Source of the DNA: Neopusillimonas aromaticivorans
Lineage (GTDB): Bacteria; Pseudomonadota; Gammaproteobacteria; Burkholderiales; Burkholderiaceae_B
Direction: 5' to 3'
Length of the DNA: 64,000 bases
Assembly (NCBI RefSeq): GCF_030344915.1
Contig: NZ_CP128233.1
Location: 186,001 to 250,000 of the forward strand
Shown here: in pieces, positions 19,618-28,353 of the stretch
How the letters are laid out: the number at the start of each line of letters is the position of its first letter
How positions within the stretch are numbered: the first letter of the stretch is position 1
Notes under the pieces: model-generated
Databases searched by the model: none
Told to the model about the DNA's origin: nothing
Seen by the model: the letters and a program-made list of their open reading frames with translations, nothing else
Made by a program: the position numbers and the translations under genes

Positions 19618-20532
19618 TCAGGCGGCGACAACGCGGCCGTGTGGCTCGAGAGGAACAAACTGCTTGCGTGTTGCAAGATATTCGGGACGCGGCCGCAAAC
19701 CATTTTTCGGGGCTTCCAGCGTATTTTCAATGCTGTTGTAAACCATGAACACATTGGCACGCGCCCAGGGTGAAATGTTGCTGGCCGACCCGTGCATGGT
19801 GTTGCAATCAAAAAAATAACTGAACCTGCCTGTGCTGTGGCGGCCCGTATCCCCCTTGCTCTACCAAAAGCTGCAAACTGACCGGATCAGGCACACCGAA
19901 CTCTTGCTTCTTGAGTGACTGCTTGTAATGATTGTCAGGAGTCACCCCTGGCAAGCAATGAATTGTTGATGCGAACCCGGCACAAGCATCAGCGGCCCAT
20001 TGCACTCGTTGTTATCTGTCAGCAACACCGAACAACTTAGCGCACGCATACGTGGCATGCCATCTTCAATATGCCAGGTTTCAAAGTCGGAATGCCAGTA
20101 AAACTCTTTACCCGTGAACCCGGGCTTGAGGTTCGCTCTTGACTGGTGAATATAGACTTCGGAACCCAGAACCTGGCGTGCCACATGAATCAGGCGCGGG
20201 TCACGTGCCAGATCAGACACCCTCGGGCTCAGTTCATGCATGCGAAAAATCGAACGCACGGCATCACTGCCGGGCTCGGTGACGGCTTCGTCAAGTTTGA
20301 CGACCGCAGGATCTTCAGCCATACGCTTGACCTCGTCCAGCATGGCCTGCACTTCAGCCTGGCTGAAGACATTATGCAAAACAATAAAACCGTCTCGCGA
20401 ATACGCGTCGATCTGCTCTGAAGAAAGCGCCTGAGCGTAGCCACCGCCCGCATAGACCACAGGGTCCTGGCGGGCGATGATGGCTGACGTGTAGGCATCA
20501 CGCGAAGAATATACATCTTGTAGTGTTGACAT
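19618..20532 (-). CDS. ectD: Ectoine hydroxylase, three frameshifts
   Basis: EctD is a Fe(II)/2-oxoglutarate dioxygenase that converts ectoine to 5-hydroxyectoine. The iron ligands appear as FYWHSDFETWH (H-x-D) and CNTMHGSASNIS (second His), with YSRDGFIVLHNVFS upstream and FMVYNSIEN near the end. Shifts lie in the C4 run 19945-19948, the C5 run 19851-19855 and the A7 run 19810-19816. The corrected length is 305 residues. It follows ectC by 17 bases and closes the operon just before a strong terminator. Confidence 0.93.
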
Positions 20533-20549
20533 ACAGTCCTCCGAAAAAA

Positions 20550-20948
20550 TCAGACGGCCTCAGACACCTCGGCCGGATAAACACCATCGGCATCATGAAC
20601 TTCATTGCCGGTAATCGGTGGATTGAACACACAAATTACACGTAACGGCTCTTTGCCACCACGCAACCAATGCTCGTCGTGCTGGTCCAGGGCATACACA
20701 ACACCCGGACCAAGCGCATATTTCTTGCCATCTGCGATGGTTTCAATTTCACCGTCACCTTCAATACACCACACCGCTTCAAGATGATTCTTGTAGTGGA
20801 TATGAGTTTCGGTACCCGGAAAAATGACTGTTTCGTGAAATGAAAACCCCATACCATCTTTCTTGAGCAATACGCGACGGCTCAACCAGTTTTCAGTAAT
20901 CACTTCCTGATCTGTACCGATTACATCTTTAACATTCTTTACGATCAT
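20550..20948 (-). CDS. ectC: L-ectoine synthase
   Basis: A 132-residue cupin protein that cyclises N-gamma-acetyl-diaminobutyrate to ectoine. Visible family segments are MIVKNVKDVIGTDQEV, NWLSRRVLLKKDGMGFSFHE, HIHYKNHLEAVWCIEGDGEIE and YALDQHDEHWLRGG. The reading frame is intact. Its ATG overlaps the ectB stop by four bases, implying coupled translation. Confidence 0.97.
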   Translation of the reverse strand: MIVKNVKDVIGTDQEVITENWLSRRVLLKKDGMGFSFHETVIFPGTETHIHYKNHLEAVWCIEGDGEIETIADGKKYALGPGVVYALDQHDEHWLRGGKEPLRVICVFNPPITGNEVHDADGVYPAEVSEAV

Positions 20949-22255
20949 CGACGTTTACCTCCGAATTTCAAAACTTTTGCACTGACACCACGCATCTCGA
21001 ATACCTCGGCCACACTGCGCTCGATAATGTCCAGCCCCTTGCGCAGCTGATCTTCCTCAATGGTGAGGGCCGGCAAGAGCTTGAGCACCTCGTCATTGGC
21101 ACCCGACGTTTCGATGACCACGCCGTATTCAAACGCCTTGCGCGAAATTTCATTCGCGATATCGTCGTCTGGCGGCGTTACCAGCCCCTGAATCAGGCCA
21201 CGCCCCCGAACACTCAAACCGGCAGACGGATAGCTTTGAACGATGCTTTCAAGACGATCGCGCACCAGTTCTGCTTTACGGCCAACCTCGTTTTCAAAGC
21301 GCTTGTCGACCCAGTAACTATCGAGAGCCTGGGCGGCGGTAACAAATGCCAGATTGTTACCGCGGAACGTACCGCTGTGAGAACCAGGCTTCCAGATGTC
21401 AAGCTCGGGCTTCATCAGCACCAGGGACATTGGCAAACCAAAACCGGACAACGACTTGGACAGGGTGATGATATCGGGACGGATACCGACAGAATCAAAA
21501 CTGAAAAACGTGCCTGTACGACCACAACCGACCTGAATATCATCGACAATCAGGAGCATGTCGTACTTGCGACACAACTTTTCAAGATCACGCAGCCAAC
21601 GCTGTGTGGCGACGTTCACGCCTCCTTCGCCTTGCACCGTTTCCACAATGACTGCGGCCGGCAGATCCATGCCGCTGCTGGGGTCTTCCAGCATGCGTTC
21701 GAAGTAGTCAATGGTGTTGAAGTCCGGGCCCATGTAGCCATCGAACGGGACAAACGTGGTGTTGGCCAGCGAAACCCCGGCCGCATCGCGGAACTTCTGG
21801 TTAGCCGTGACGGCCAGCGACCCACCACTGACACCATGAAAACCATGAGTAAAGGCGACAACATTCTGGCGGCCCTTGACCAGACGGGCCAATTTGAGCG
21901 CCGCTTCGACGGCGTTTGTGCCTGTCGGACCGGTGAACTGCATTTTGTAGTCCCAGCCACGGGGCTTGAGCAACACCCGCTCAAAGGTTTCCATGAAATA
22001 TTTCTTGGCGTCGGTCGCCATATCCAGTCCGTGGACAACGCCATCAGACGCCACGTACTCGATCAGTTTTTCTTTCAGTACGGGGTTGTTATGACCATAA
22101 TTAAGGGTGCCTGCGCCCGCGAAAAAGTCAAGATACTCACGACCTTCCTGATCGATCAGCACAGACCCCTTGGCTTTGCTAAAGATAACGGGGAACGATC
22201 GAATGTAGCCTCGAACCTCAGACTCCATCCGGTCAAAAATAGTTAAGTCCATCAT
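20945..22255 (-). CDS. ectB: Diaminobutyrate-2-oxoglutarate aminotransferase
   Basis: EctB, a PLP-dependent class III aminotransferase, makes L-2,4-diaminobutyrate from aspartate semialdehyde. The 436-residue protein shows FFAGAGTLNYGHNNP, QFTGPTGTNAVEAALKLAR, FTHGFHGVSGGSLAVT, VETVQGEGGVNVA, LIVDDIQVGCGRTG and TLSKSLSGFGLP (the PLP lysine). The ATG at 22255, preceded by AGAGGAAT, is chosen. The frame stays open further upstream, but that part is not family-like and would overlap the ectA-ectB gap. The reading frame is intact. Confidence 0.96.
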   Translation of the reverse strand: MMDLTIFDRMESEVRGYIRSFPVIFSKAKGSVLIDQEGREYLDFFAGAGTLNYGHNNPVLKEKLIEYVASDGVVHGLDMATDAKKYFMETFERVLLKPRGWDYKMQFTGPTGTNAVEAALKLARLVKGRQNVVAFTHGFHGVSGGSLAVTANQKFRDAAGVSLANTTFVPFDGYMGPDFNTIDYFERMLEDPSSGMDLPAAVIVETVQGEGGVNVATQRWLRDLEKLCRKYDMLLIVDDIQVGCGRTGTFFSFDSVGIRPDIITLSKSLSGFGLPMSLVLMKPELDIWKPGSHSGTFRGNNLAFVTAAQALDSYWVDKRFENEVGRKAELVRDRLESIVQSYPSAGLSVRGRGLIQGLVTPPDDDIANEISRKAFEYGVVIETSGANDEVLKLLPALTIEEDQLRKGLDIIERSVAEVFEMRGVSAKVLKFGGKRR

Positions 22256-22391
22256 TATTGATTCCTCTCGATTTTTGAAAACGGGATAGCCCGCTTGATT
22301 GAATGACCGGTGATCGGCTTTCTTGTTGAATGACACTGCATTGGCGTGCACAAGCGACCGACAACCCGTTGCTCGTGGCAAAAATGACGCA

Positions 22392-22976
22392 TCAGCCCGG
22401 GCAGGCTGAAAGCGGCCCCAGCCGCAGCAAACGTTCTTCTTCGTGGGCCTCATGGCCAAAGTGTTGCATTTCGAACAACGCAGACTCTGTGATTTGCATG
22501 TTGCGCTTGCGCGCCAGCGATGCAAACATGCCGCGCGACGCTGCGTTGTCGGGGCCGACCGTGGTTTCAATGGTCGAAATTCCGGACAATATCGGACGTT
22601 CAAGCAGGTGGCTTAACATTTTTCCGCCCAAGCCTGTACCCCGGGCACCTTCATGCACGGCGACTTGCCACACAAACAAGGTGTCAGGCATCTTGGGCGG
22701 TATATAAGCGGACACAAAACCCTGGAGCAGCCCATTGGCGCTTTGCGCAACCACGCATGTTTCAGTGTGGTGGTGCGCCAGAAGCAAATACACATACAAA
22801 GAATTGACATCCAGCGGCGGGCAGGCCTGAACAAGGGCATGCACATGCCGGGCATCATCAAGTGAGGGTGCCCGCAACACAAGCCCACTTGCGGGCAACC
22901 GCAGCCCAGGCTCGGCCGACTGTGAATGGGCCTGAAGCGTTCGTGATGAGTCTTCAGTATTCATTGCTGTACTCAC
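22392..22976 (-). CDS. ectA: Diaminobutyrate acetyltransferase
   Basis: EctA acetylates L-2,4-diaminobutyrate at the gamma amine. The 194-residue GNAT protein contains LVLRAPSLDDARHVHALVQ, the PLDVNSLYVYLLLAHHH block typical of EctA, and the acetyl-CoA loop WQVAVHEGARGTGLGGKML, followed by ETTVGPDNAASRGMFASLA. It starts at GTG 22976, overlapping the ectR stop by four bases, or at ATG 22964. The reading frame is intact. The 136-base gap to ectB holds no gene. Confidence 0.95.
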   Translation of the reverse strand: MSTAMNTEDSSRTLQAHSQSAEPGLRLPASGLVLRAPSLDDARHVHALVQACPPLDVNSLYVYLLLAHHHTETCVVAQSANGLLQGFVSAYIPPKMPDTLFVWQVAVHEGARGTGLGGKMLSHLLERPILSGISTIETTVGPDNAASRGMFASLARKRNMQITESALFEMQHFGHEAHEEERLLRLGPLSACPG

Positions 22977-23518
22977 TCAACCGCCAGACCCGATTCGGGC
23001 AAAGGCCCGGTATCAGGCACCTCCAGAAGAGGCGAAGCCAGTTCAGCCGCAGATTCGGGTGCCGCAACACCTTCGGACTCCATCAGGTCTACGATACGTT
23101 CAAGGGACAAGGTGATGGTGGCTTGCTCGAGCTCGGGCAATGCATTGAGCGATTCGGCCAGTTTTTGCTGCAAGGGTGATGGCGTGCCTTGAGCCAGCGC
23201 AATACCGGCCTCGGTCGGCCAGACAAACACAATGCGACGATCCTCACGGCCACGCTCTCGGCGTACCAACCCTTTGTCTTCAAGGCGATCGAGAATGCCC
23301 ACCACGGTACTGGCACTGACGTGAATTTCCCGACTGAGCGCAGTGGCCGTCAGTGGACCATTTTCAACAACGGCCCTTAAACACACCAACTGCGGCGCGG
23401 TGATATTGCTGACTGCGGACAATTGACGCGAATGCAAGGCCACAGCGCGCGTAATACGGCGCAGGGCGCGCAGAATACGCAAGTCGTAGTGCTGAAGGTT
23501 TGCGGGCATATTATTCAT
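22973..23518 (-). CDS. ectR: MarR-family regulator EctR
   Basis: This 181-residue MarR-type protein has a winged helix with LTATALSREIHVSASTVVGILDRLEDKGLVRRERGREDRRIV, the recognition helix and wing in the usual order. As the first gene of ectRABCD, overlapping ectA by four bases, it matches EctR of methylotrophs and Bordetella relatives, which represses its own operon at low salinity. The C-terminal 40 residues are acidic and probably disordered. The reading frame is intact. Confidence 0.9.
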   Translation of the reverse strand: MNNMPANLQHYDLRILRALRRITRAVALHSRQLSAVSNITAPQLVCLRAVVENGPLTATALSREIHVSASTVVGILDRLEDKGLVRRERGREDRRIVFVWPTEAGIALAQGTPSPLQQKLAESLNALPELEQATITLSLERIVDLMESEGVAAPESAAELASPLLEVPDTGPLPESGLAVE

Positions 23519-23554
23519 AAGCGAAAGATTGCACTTAAATTAATTCGTACTGAA

Positions 23555-23583
23555 ACTATAATGGCATTGATTATTCGTGTCAA
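23555..23583 (-). promoter_or_regulatory. Promoter of ectRABCD
   Basis: On the minus strand TTGACA (23578-23583) is separated by exactly 17 bases from TATAGT (23555-23560), a near-consensus sigma-70 promoter 37 bases before the ectR ATG. A/T-rich flanks with GTACGAATTAATT downstream could carry the EctR operator. Confidence 0.8.
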
Positions 23584-23688
23584 CAATCAATTCCCCATTA
23601 CCCGGCACAAACTATTCACCAGTTTTCGCGTTAAAACCTTGCGAAAAACACCCATCAAGCGCGAAAACGGCAACAAAATGAAATGAGC

Positions 23689-23719
23689 AAAAAAAGAGGC
23701 CCGAAACATTTCGGACCTC
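23689..23719 (-). terminator. Intrinsic terminator downstream of tldD
   Basis: On the minus strand GAGGTCCGAAA and TTTCGGGCCTC pair (one mismatch) around a two-base loop, followed by seven T. It lies 94 bases after the tldD stop and insulates tldD from ectR. Confidence 0.82.
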
Positions 23720-23812
23720 GATCTAATGGCTTGGCAAAAAGCCAAACAGTTCAAGCCTTAAACAAATGCGACAGCCGGTACAACAACAACACAGCGGCCA
23801 CCCTGATTTATG

Positions 23813-25269
23813 TCAAGCAGTACCCCCAACCGTCAGCCCATCAATACGAATCGTGGGCATCCCGACACCCACAGGAACGCTCTGACCTTCTTTACCGCAA
23901 GTACCCACCCCCGAATCCAGCTGCATATCGTCACCCACCATGGCCACTCGCGTCATCGCATCGGGGCCATTGCCGATCAGGGTCGCACCTTTCACCGGAC
24001 GGGTGACCCGGCCGTTTTCAATCAGGTACGCCTCAGACGCCGAAAACACGAACTTGCCGCTGGTGATATCAACCTGACCACCCCCGAAATTAACCGCATA
24101 AAGACCTTTTTTAACCGACGCAATGATCTCGGGAGCGGGCGTATTGCCACCCAGCATGTACGTGTTCGTCATGCGTGGCATGGGCAAGTGCGCAAAGGAT
24201 TCGCGCCGCCCGTTACCCGTGATCGACTGGCGCATCAGGCGGGCATTCATGGTGTCTTGCATATACCCTTTCAAGATGCCGTCTTCGATCAGCACGGTAC
24301 GCTGGGTCGGGTTACCCTCGTCGTCAATATTCAGGGAACCCCGACGATCGGCCAAGGTACCGTCATCAATGACAGTCACGCCTTTGGCGGCAACACGCTC
24401 ACCAATGCGGCCCGAGAAAATACTGGAACCCTTGCGGTTGAAATCGCCCTCAAGACCGTGACCAACCGCCTCATGCAGCAAGATACCCGGCCAGCCCGAC
24501 CCCAGCACAACTGTCATTTCACCCGCCGGAGCCGCCACCGCATCAAGATTGGTCAAGGCCTCGTGTACGGCACGCTGCGCATAACCGCGCAACACCTCGT
24601 CGGTAAAGTAGCCCAGACCTGCACGCCCCCGCCACCGGCATGCCCCATTTCACGCCGACCGTTACGCTCGGCGATCACGGTCACCGACAAGCGGACCAAG
24701 GGGCGCACATCGGCAGCCAGACGACCGTCACTGCCCGCCACCATGACCACGTCATACTCAGCCCCTAACCCTGCCATGACCTGGATCACACGCGGATCAA
24801 CTGCACGCGCCATCGCTTCGACACGTTCAAGCAGGGCCACCTTCTCGGGGGCAGTCAAGGTATTGAGCGGGTCGGTAAACGGATACAAGGTACGATCAAA
24901 GTCGGCCGGTCCAGCCACGACCTTCTGTTTGCCTGCCCCTTTCGCGCCGATGGAACGCACCGCACGCGCTGATGACAACAGGGCCTCGGGCGACAGAGTA
25001 TCGGAATAGGCAAATGCCGTCTTTTCGCCGCTGATGGCGCGTACACCCACGCCCTGACCAATCGAAAAACTGCCGGTCTTGACAATCCCTTCTTCCAGAC
25101 TCCAGCCTTCGCTGCGGGTGTACTGGAAATACAGATCGGCATAATCGACTTTGCGGGTGAAAATTTCGCCCAGAGCGCGCGCCATATCGGCCTCTGTCAA
25201 CCCCCACGGGTCAAGCAGAAAGGATTTCGCCGTCGCCAGCGCGTTGATGCCGGAATCTGCACTCTTCAT
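23813..25269 (-). CDS. tldD: Metalloprotease TldD, one frameshift
   Basis: TldD is a zinc metalloprotease (with TldE/PmbA) that trims peptides and matures microcin-type leaders. The zinc motif lies in LLHEAVGHGLEGDFNRKGSS, and the C-terminus has TSGKFVFSASEAYLIENGRVTRPVKGATLIGNG. The N-terminal half ends early in the C5 run at 24626-24630; restoring one base yields GGGGRAGLGYFTDEVL and a 485-residue protein of normal length. It lies downstream of the nitrilase in the same direction, a common Burkholderiales arrangement. Confidence 0.94.
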
Positions 25270-25355
25270 ATCGTAGACATTACCTTAAAATTTAATTCGT
25301 TTAAACGCTAGGCCATTACCTGGCAATACGCCCCTGTCGATGGCATGGCCACCTG

Positions 25356-26171
25356 TCAGAGCACGCGGTGTGCCAATGCCGGCAGTGATGCACGCACATC
25401 GGCAAGGCGCTGCATATCAAGTACCCCGCCTGCAACCCCAGGCCCTTCCGGCAGACAGTCAATGACGTCACCCCAAGGATCAACCAGCATCGAATGCCCC
25501 CAGGTGCGCCGACCATTTTGGTGCTTGCCGCCTTGCGCCGCTGCCAGCACATAACACTGGTTCTCGATGGCGCGTGCCTTGAGCAAGGTTTCCCAATGCG
25601 CGGACCCGGTTGTATAGGTGAAAGCCGCCGGTACCAGGATCAGGGACACCTCACCAAACGCACGGTACAACTCGGGGAAACGCAGATCGTAGCAGATCGA
25701 CAACCCCACCTTGCCCACCGGTGTCTGAAAGGTTTGTGGCGTGTTCTCGCCAGGCCGGATTGAAACAGATTCATCGTACGCCTCAGTGCCTTTACGAAAG
25801 CCGAAAAGATGAATCTTGTCGTAACGAGCCACCGGCTTGCCGGCCGGGTCATAAACCAGCGTTGTGTTGTAGATGCGTTCGGAATCAGGGCTTTCAAGAG
25901 GGAGCGTGCCGCCCACCAGCCAGACCCCATGCCGTGCGGCCTGTTCGGCCAGAAAATCCTGGATCGGGCCCGACCCGGGCTTTTCACGAATGGCCACCTT
26001 GTCACGGTCGTGCTGCCCCATCAGGCAGAAATATTCAGGCAAAACCAGAAGATTTGCGCCTTGTCCGGCTGCTTGCGCCACCAATACAGCCGCCTGCTTT
26101 AGATTGTCGTCGACGCTCGTCGATGACACCGTCTGCAATGCGGCCACCCGAAAACCAACCGTCTCTGACAT
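25356..26171 (-). CDS. Carbon-nitrogen hydrolase (Nit1/omega-amidase type)
   Basis: A 271-residue nitrilase-superfamily amidase with the Glu-Lys-Cys triad visible in LLVLPEYFCLMG, ARYDKIHLFGF and GLSICYDLRFPELYR. The general form resembles deaminated-glutathione amidase and omega-amidase, a metabolite-repair role, but the substrate is not certain. The reading frame is intact. It is 86 bases upstream of tldD and in the same direction. Confidence 0.85.
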   Translation of the reverse strand: MSETVGFRVAALQTVSSTSVDDNLKQAAVLVAQAAGQGANLLVLPEYFCLMGQHDRDKVAIREKPGSGPIQDFLAEQAARHGVWLVGGTLPLESPDSERIYNTTLVYDPAGKPVARYDKIHLFGFRKGTEAYDESVSIRPGENTPQTFQTPVGKVGLSICYDLRFPELYRAFGEVSLILVPAAFTYTTGSAHWETLLKARAIENQCYVLAAAQGGKHQNGRRTWGHSMLVDPWGDVIDCLPEGPGVAGGVLDMQRLADVRASLPALAHRVL

Positions 26172-26203
26172 ATGCTGTTTTCTTCCTGAAAAAATGACCC
26201 GGG

Positions 26204-26395
26204 CTATTGACCCTGAACCAAAAAATCGACCAGTTTACGCGCCAAGGGCGACAAGGCGGCCGGGTCACGCGTACAAATGTTCAGCTCGCGCGATGCCCAG
26301 GCATCAGAAAAACTGATGCTGGACTGACACGAGAGCGGATGAGCCAAACCACTGACCAGCAACTGCAAATCAATCAGATCGAAACGATAAGCCAT
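26204..26395 (-). pseudogene. Relic of a LysR-family regulator with internal deletion
   Basis: This 63-codon ORF begins MAYRFDLIDLQLLV, like the start of many LysR regulators of the RFDLTDLRLF type. After a few residues it continues as the end of a LysR effector domain: DAWASRELNICTRDPAALSPLARKLVDFLVQG. About 200 or more central codons, including the rest of the DNA-binding domain, are missing. The two ends are in the same frame, so a clean internal deletion rather than drift is likely. It would have been divergent from the MaoC gene, the usual LysR target position. Confidence 0.6.
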
Positions 26396-26566
26396 AAGCT
26401 GGAATCATTCACAAAGGGCTACCCGCAGGGCAAACAAGACTACCGCAAAACAGAACGACTTAAGCAGCGCTTAACCTGCATTTAATAAATACGAATTGTA
26501 CCTGCGGCCAACTTGCCGCATCCTGTCACCCAACCTGTTTAAACCCCTTTTCCAGAACACGCCATC

Positions 26567-27430
26567 ATGACCTCAGTTATTGACCTGCCCTACCTGAAAC
26601 AATGGGAACAAAAGTCTGAGACGGTATCAGACACCATTACCGCCTGGCCAATCGCTGCACTGGCCGCAACTCTGGACAACCAGCCACTGATCACGCGGCC
26701 GCCTGCGAACCTGCCACCCTGCTGGCACTGGCTTTTTGTCTGCCTGCGGCGCCGCAATCCGAGCTTGGACCCGACGGCCACCCGGCCCGCGGTGGTTTTC
26801 TGCCACCAGTGCCGCTGCCACGACGCATGTGGGCCGGAAGCCGTTTGTCTTTCCTGGGCCCGATCAACGTCGGCAGCGAAATTACCCGAAAGTCAACTGT
26901 CGTCAGCGTCGACACCAAGCAAGGGCGTACCGGCCCATTGGTTTTTGTACTCGCCCGTCATGAAATCTGGACCGGCGGCACCATGGCGGTCGTCGAGGAA
27001 CACGACATCGTTTACCGCGACATGCCGACGGCCGACGCCGCCGTGCCCAAACCCGTGGCTTGCCCGGCGGACGCCACACTGGGAACGCAAAATCACACCA
27101 ACCGACACGTTGCTGTTCCGTTATTCGGCACTGACATTCAATGGCCACCGGATCCATTACAGCCGCGACTACGTCACCGAAGTTGAGGGCTACCCCGGGC
27201 TGGTTGTGCATGGCCCCCTGATTGCAACCCTTTTGCTCGATCTGGTCGCCCGCCAATGCCCGGGCGCCACCGTGACATCGTTCAGTTTCCGTGCGGTCAG
27301 CCCGCTGTTTGACATCCACCCGTTTTATGTCTGCGGCAAGCCTGTAAACGGCACCAACGAAATCATCCTCTGGGCGCGCAACCATGAAGGCCATCTGGCC
27401 ATGGAAGCCCGCGCCGTTCTTCTCAAATAA
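26567..27430 (+). CDS. MaoC-like hydratase (itaconyl/mesaconyl-CoA hydratase type), frameshifted
   Basis: The C-terminal hot-dog domain is clear: LLFRYSALTFNGHRIHYSRDYVTEVEGYPGLVVHGPLIATLL, the signature of mesaconyl-C4-CoA/itaconyl-CoA hydratases. The N-terminal hot-dog half (WAGSRLSFLGPINVGSEITRKS, LVFVLARHEIW, VYRD) lies in another frame between about 26740 and 27085. One base is missing in the T5 run at 26733-26737. A net +1 change near 27080 (CACTGGGA) returns to the first frame. The corrected length is about 287 residues. With the adjacent citrate-lyase-like relic it suggests a former C5 dicarboxylate locus. Confidence 0.8.
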   Translation: MTSVIDLPYLKQWEQKSETVSDTITAWPIAALAATLDNQPLITRPPANLPPCWHWLFVCLRRRNPSLDPTATRPAVVFCHQCRCHDACGPEAVCLSWARSTSAAKLPESQLSSASTPSKGVPAHWFLYSPVMKSGPAAPWRSSRNTTSFTATCRRPTPPCPNPWLARRTPHWERKITPTDTLLFRYSALTFNGHRIHYSRDYVTEVEGYPGLVVHGPLIATLLLDLVARQCPGATVTSFSFRAVSPLFDIHPFYVCGKPVNGTNEIILWARNHEGHLAMEARAVLLK

Positions 27431-27446
27431 CAACCAGGACAAACCC

Positions 27447-27620
27447 ATGCAAACCCTTTCTGACAACCAATCGCCCAGGCAGCTGCCCCGGCAGCTGGCT
27501 GTTTTAAAAGACCCACGGAGTCTTCCCATGCTGCCTGTTGAAGCCACTTCCTATCTGTTCGTCCCGGCCAACCGGCGTGACCGGTCTTTTTTATTTAAGG
27601 GTCATTTTGGCAAATCGTAG
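27447..27620 (+). pseudogene. N-terminal relic of an HpcH/HpaI or CitE-like lyase
   Basis: A 57-codon ORF contains LPVEATSYLFVPANRRDRSF, the opening of citrate lyase beta/citramalyl-CoA lyase-type enzymes, then loses similarity and stops. The remaining 230 or so residues expected of the family are not found downstream, where a convergent lipoprotein gene begins. A hairpin terminator sits inside it. It follows the MaoC hydratase in the same direction, fitting a decayed operon. Confidence 0.55.
27571..27593 (+). terminator. Intrinsic terminator after the MaoC unit
   Basis: ACCGG and CCGGT flank the loop CGTGA and are followed by CTTTTTT. The stem is short, but the T-run is good and it lies just before a convergent gene. 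Confidence 0.6.
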
Positions 27621-28245
27621 GTAATATCGCGAGTGCTGCCATTATTTTCCGGAAAGCCATCAAAAACAGACCGCACCAGATAGGGCATCAACTGCGGCAA
27701 ATTGTCTTCCGAAGACAAAATAACCGAAGTTGATCGATAAACCTCGGCGGCATCATGCTGCTGGTCATTGATTACCAGCGTAAATGTATTCTTGTAAACC
27801 GTTACCGGCACATTCACGACAGGTGGCGAATACAGCATGCCAGCACCCCAACCAAAATGCGGGCCATAAAATCCGGCCCAGGGCGCAACGAACGGGCCAT
27901 TGTAAAAATACGGATCGGCATACTGCTGTACCCAGCTTTGGCTGACCGGGTTCTGATACGTGAACGACATGACAAACCTGGGCTTCTGGCCCCCACGCGC
28001 CTCGACCAACCCCGTTCGGCCTGCCGAAGCCCGCACCATGTCGGCATAGGTCTGGTATTCAAGATTGTTTGACTGCCCCTGGCCGGGTTCAATTCGATAG
28101 GTCTGCCCCTCGACATTGGCAGGCCACTGTGAAAATGTCGTGACCCTGGCCGACAACGTCGACGCACACCCACCGAGCAGAAACACACCGAAAAAATCAG
28201 ACACAGGCGGGCCGCAGCGACCCGTGATAAGGTGGAAAGCTTCAT
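27602..28245 (-). CDS. DUF4136-type outer-membrane lipoprotein, one frameshift
   Basis: The reconstructed 214-residue lipoprotein begins MKLSTLSRVAAARLCLIFSV and has a lipobox LLGGC once one base is restored at the A3 run 28181-28183. The mature part contains FSQWPANVEGQTYRIE, EYQTYADMVRASAGRTGLVEA, PRFVMSFTYQNPV and an aromatic Gly-rich segment (YNGPFVAPWAGFYGPHFGWG) typical of DUF4136 proteins. Function is unknown, and it acts at the outer membrane. It is divergent from pepN. Confidence 0.8.
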
Positions 28246-28353
28246 GACGATCACCAGACACGTTGTAAAACAGGCTAAACATTACAATACACCTTTCGCA
28301 TCGATGCGGGCATAAAAGCACCGCGCGCTGCAGGGACAGCCACATAGGTCATT

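Noticed and set aside
21236..22246. 336-codon plus-strand ORF opposite ectB
   Set aside because: Antisense shadow of a well-supported EctB with complete PLP-enzyme motifs.
23810..25009. 399-codon plus-strand ORF opposite tldD
   Set aside because: Antisense to TldD with its zinc motif intact; composition is His/Arg-rich and unlike a protein.
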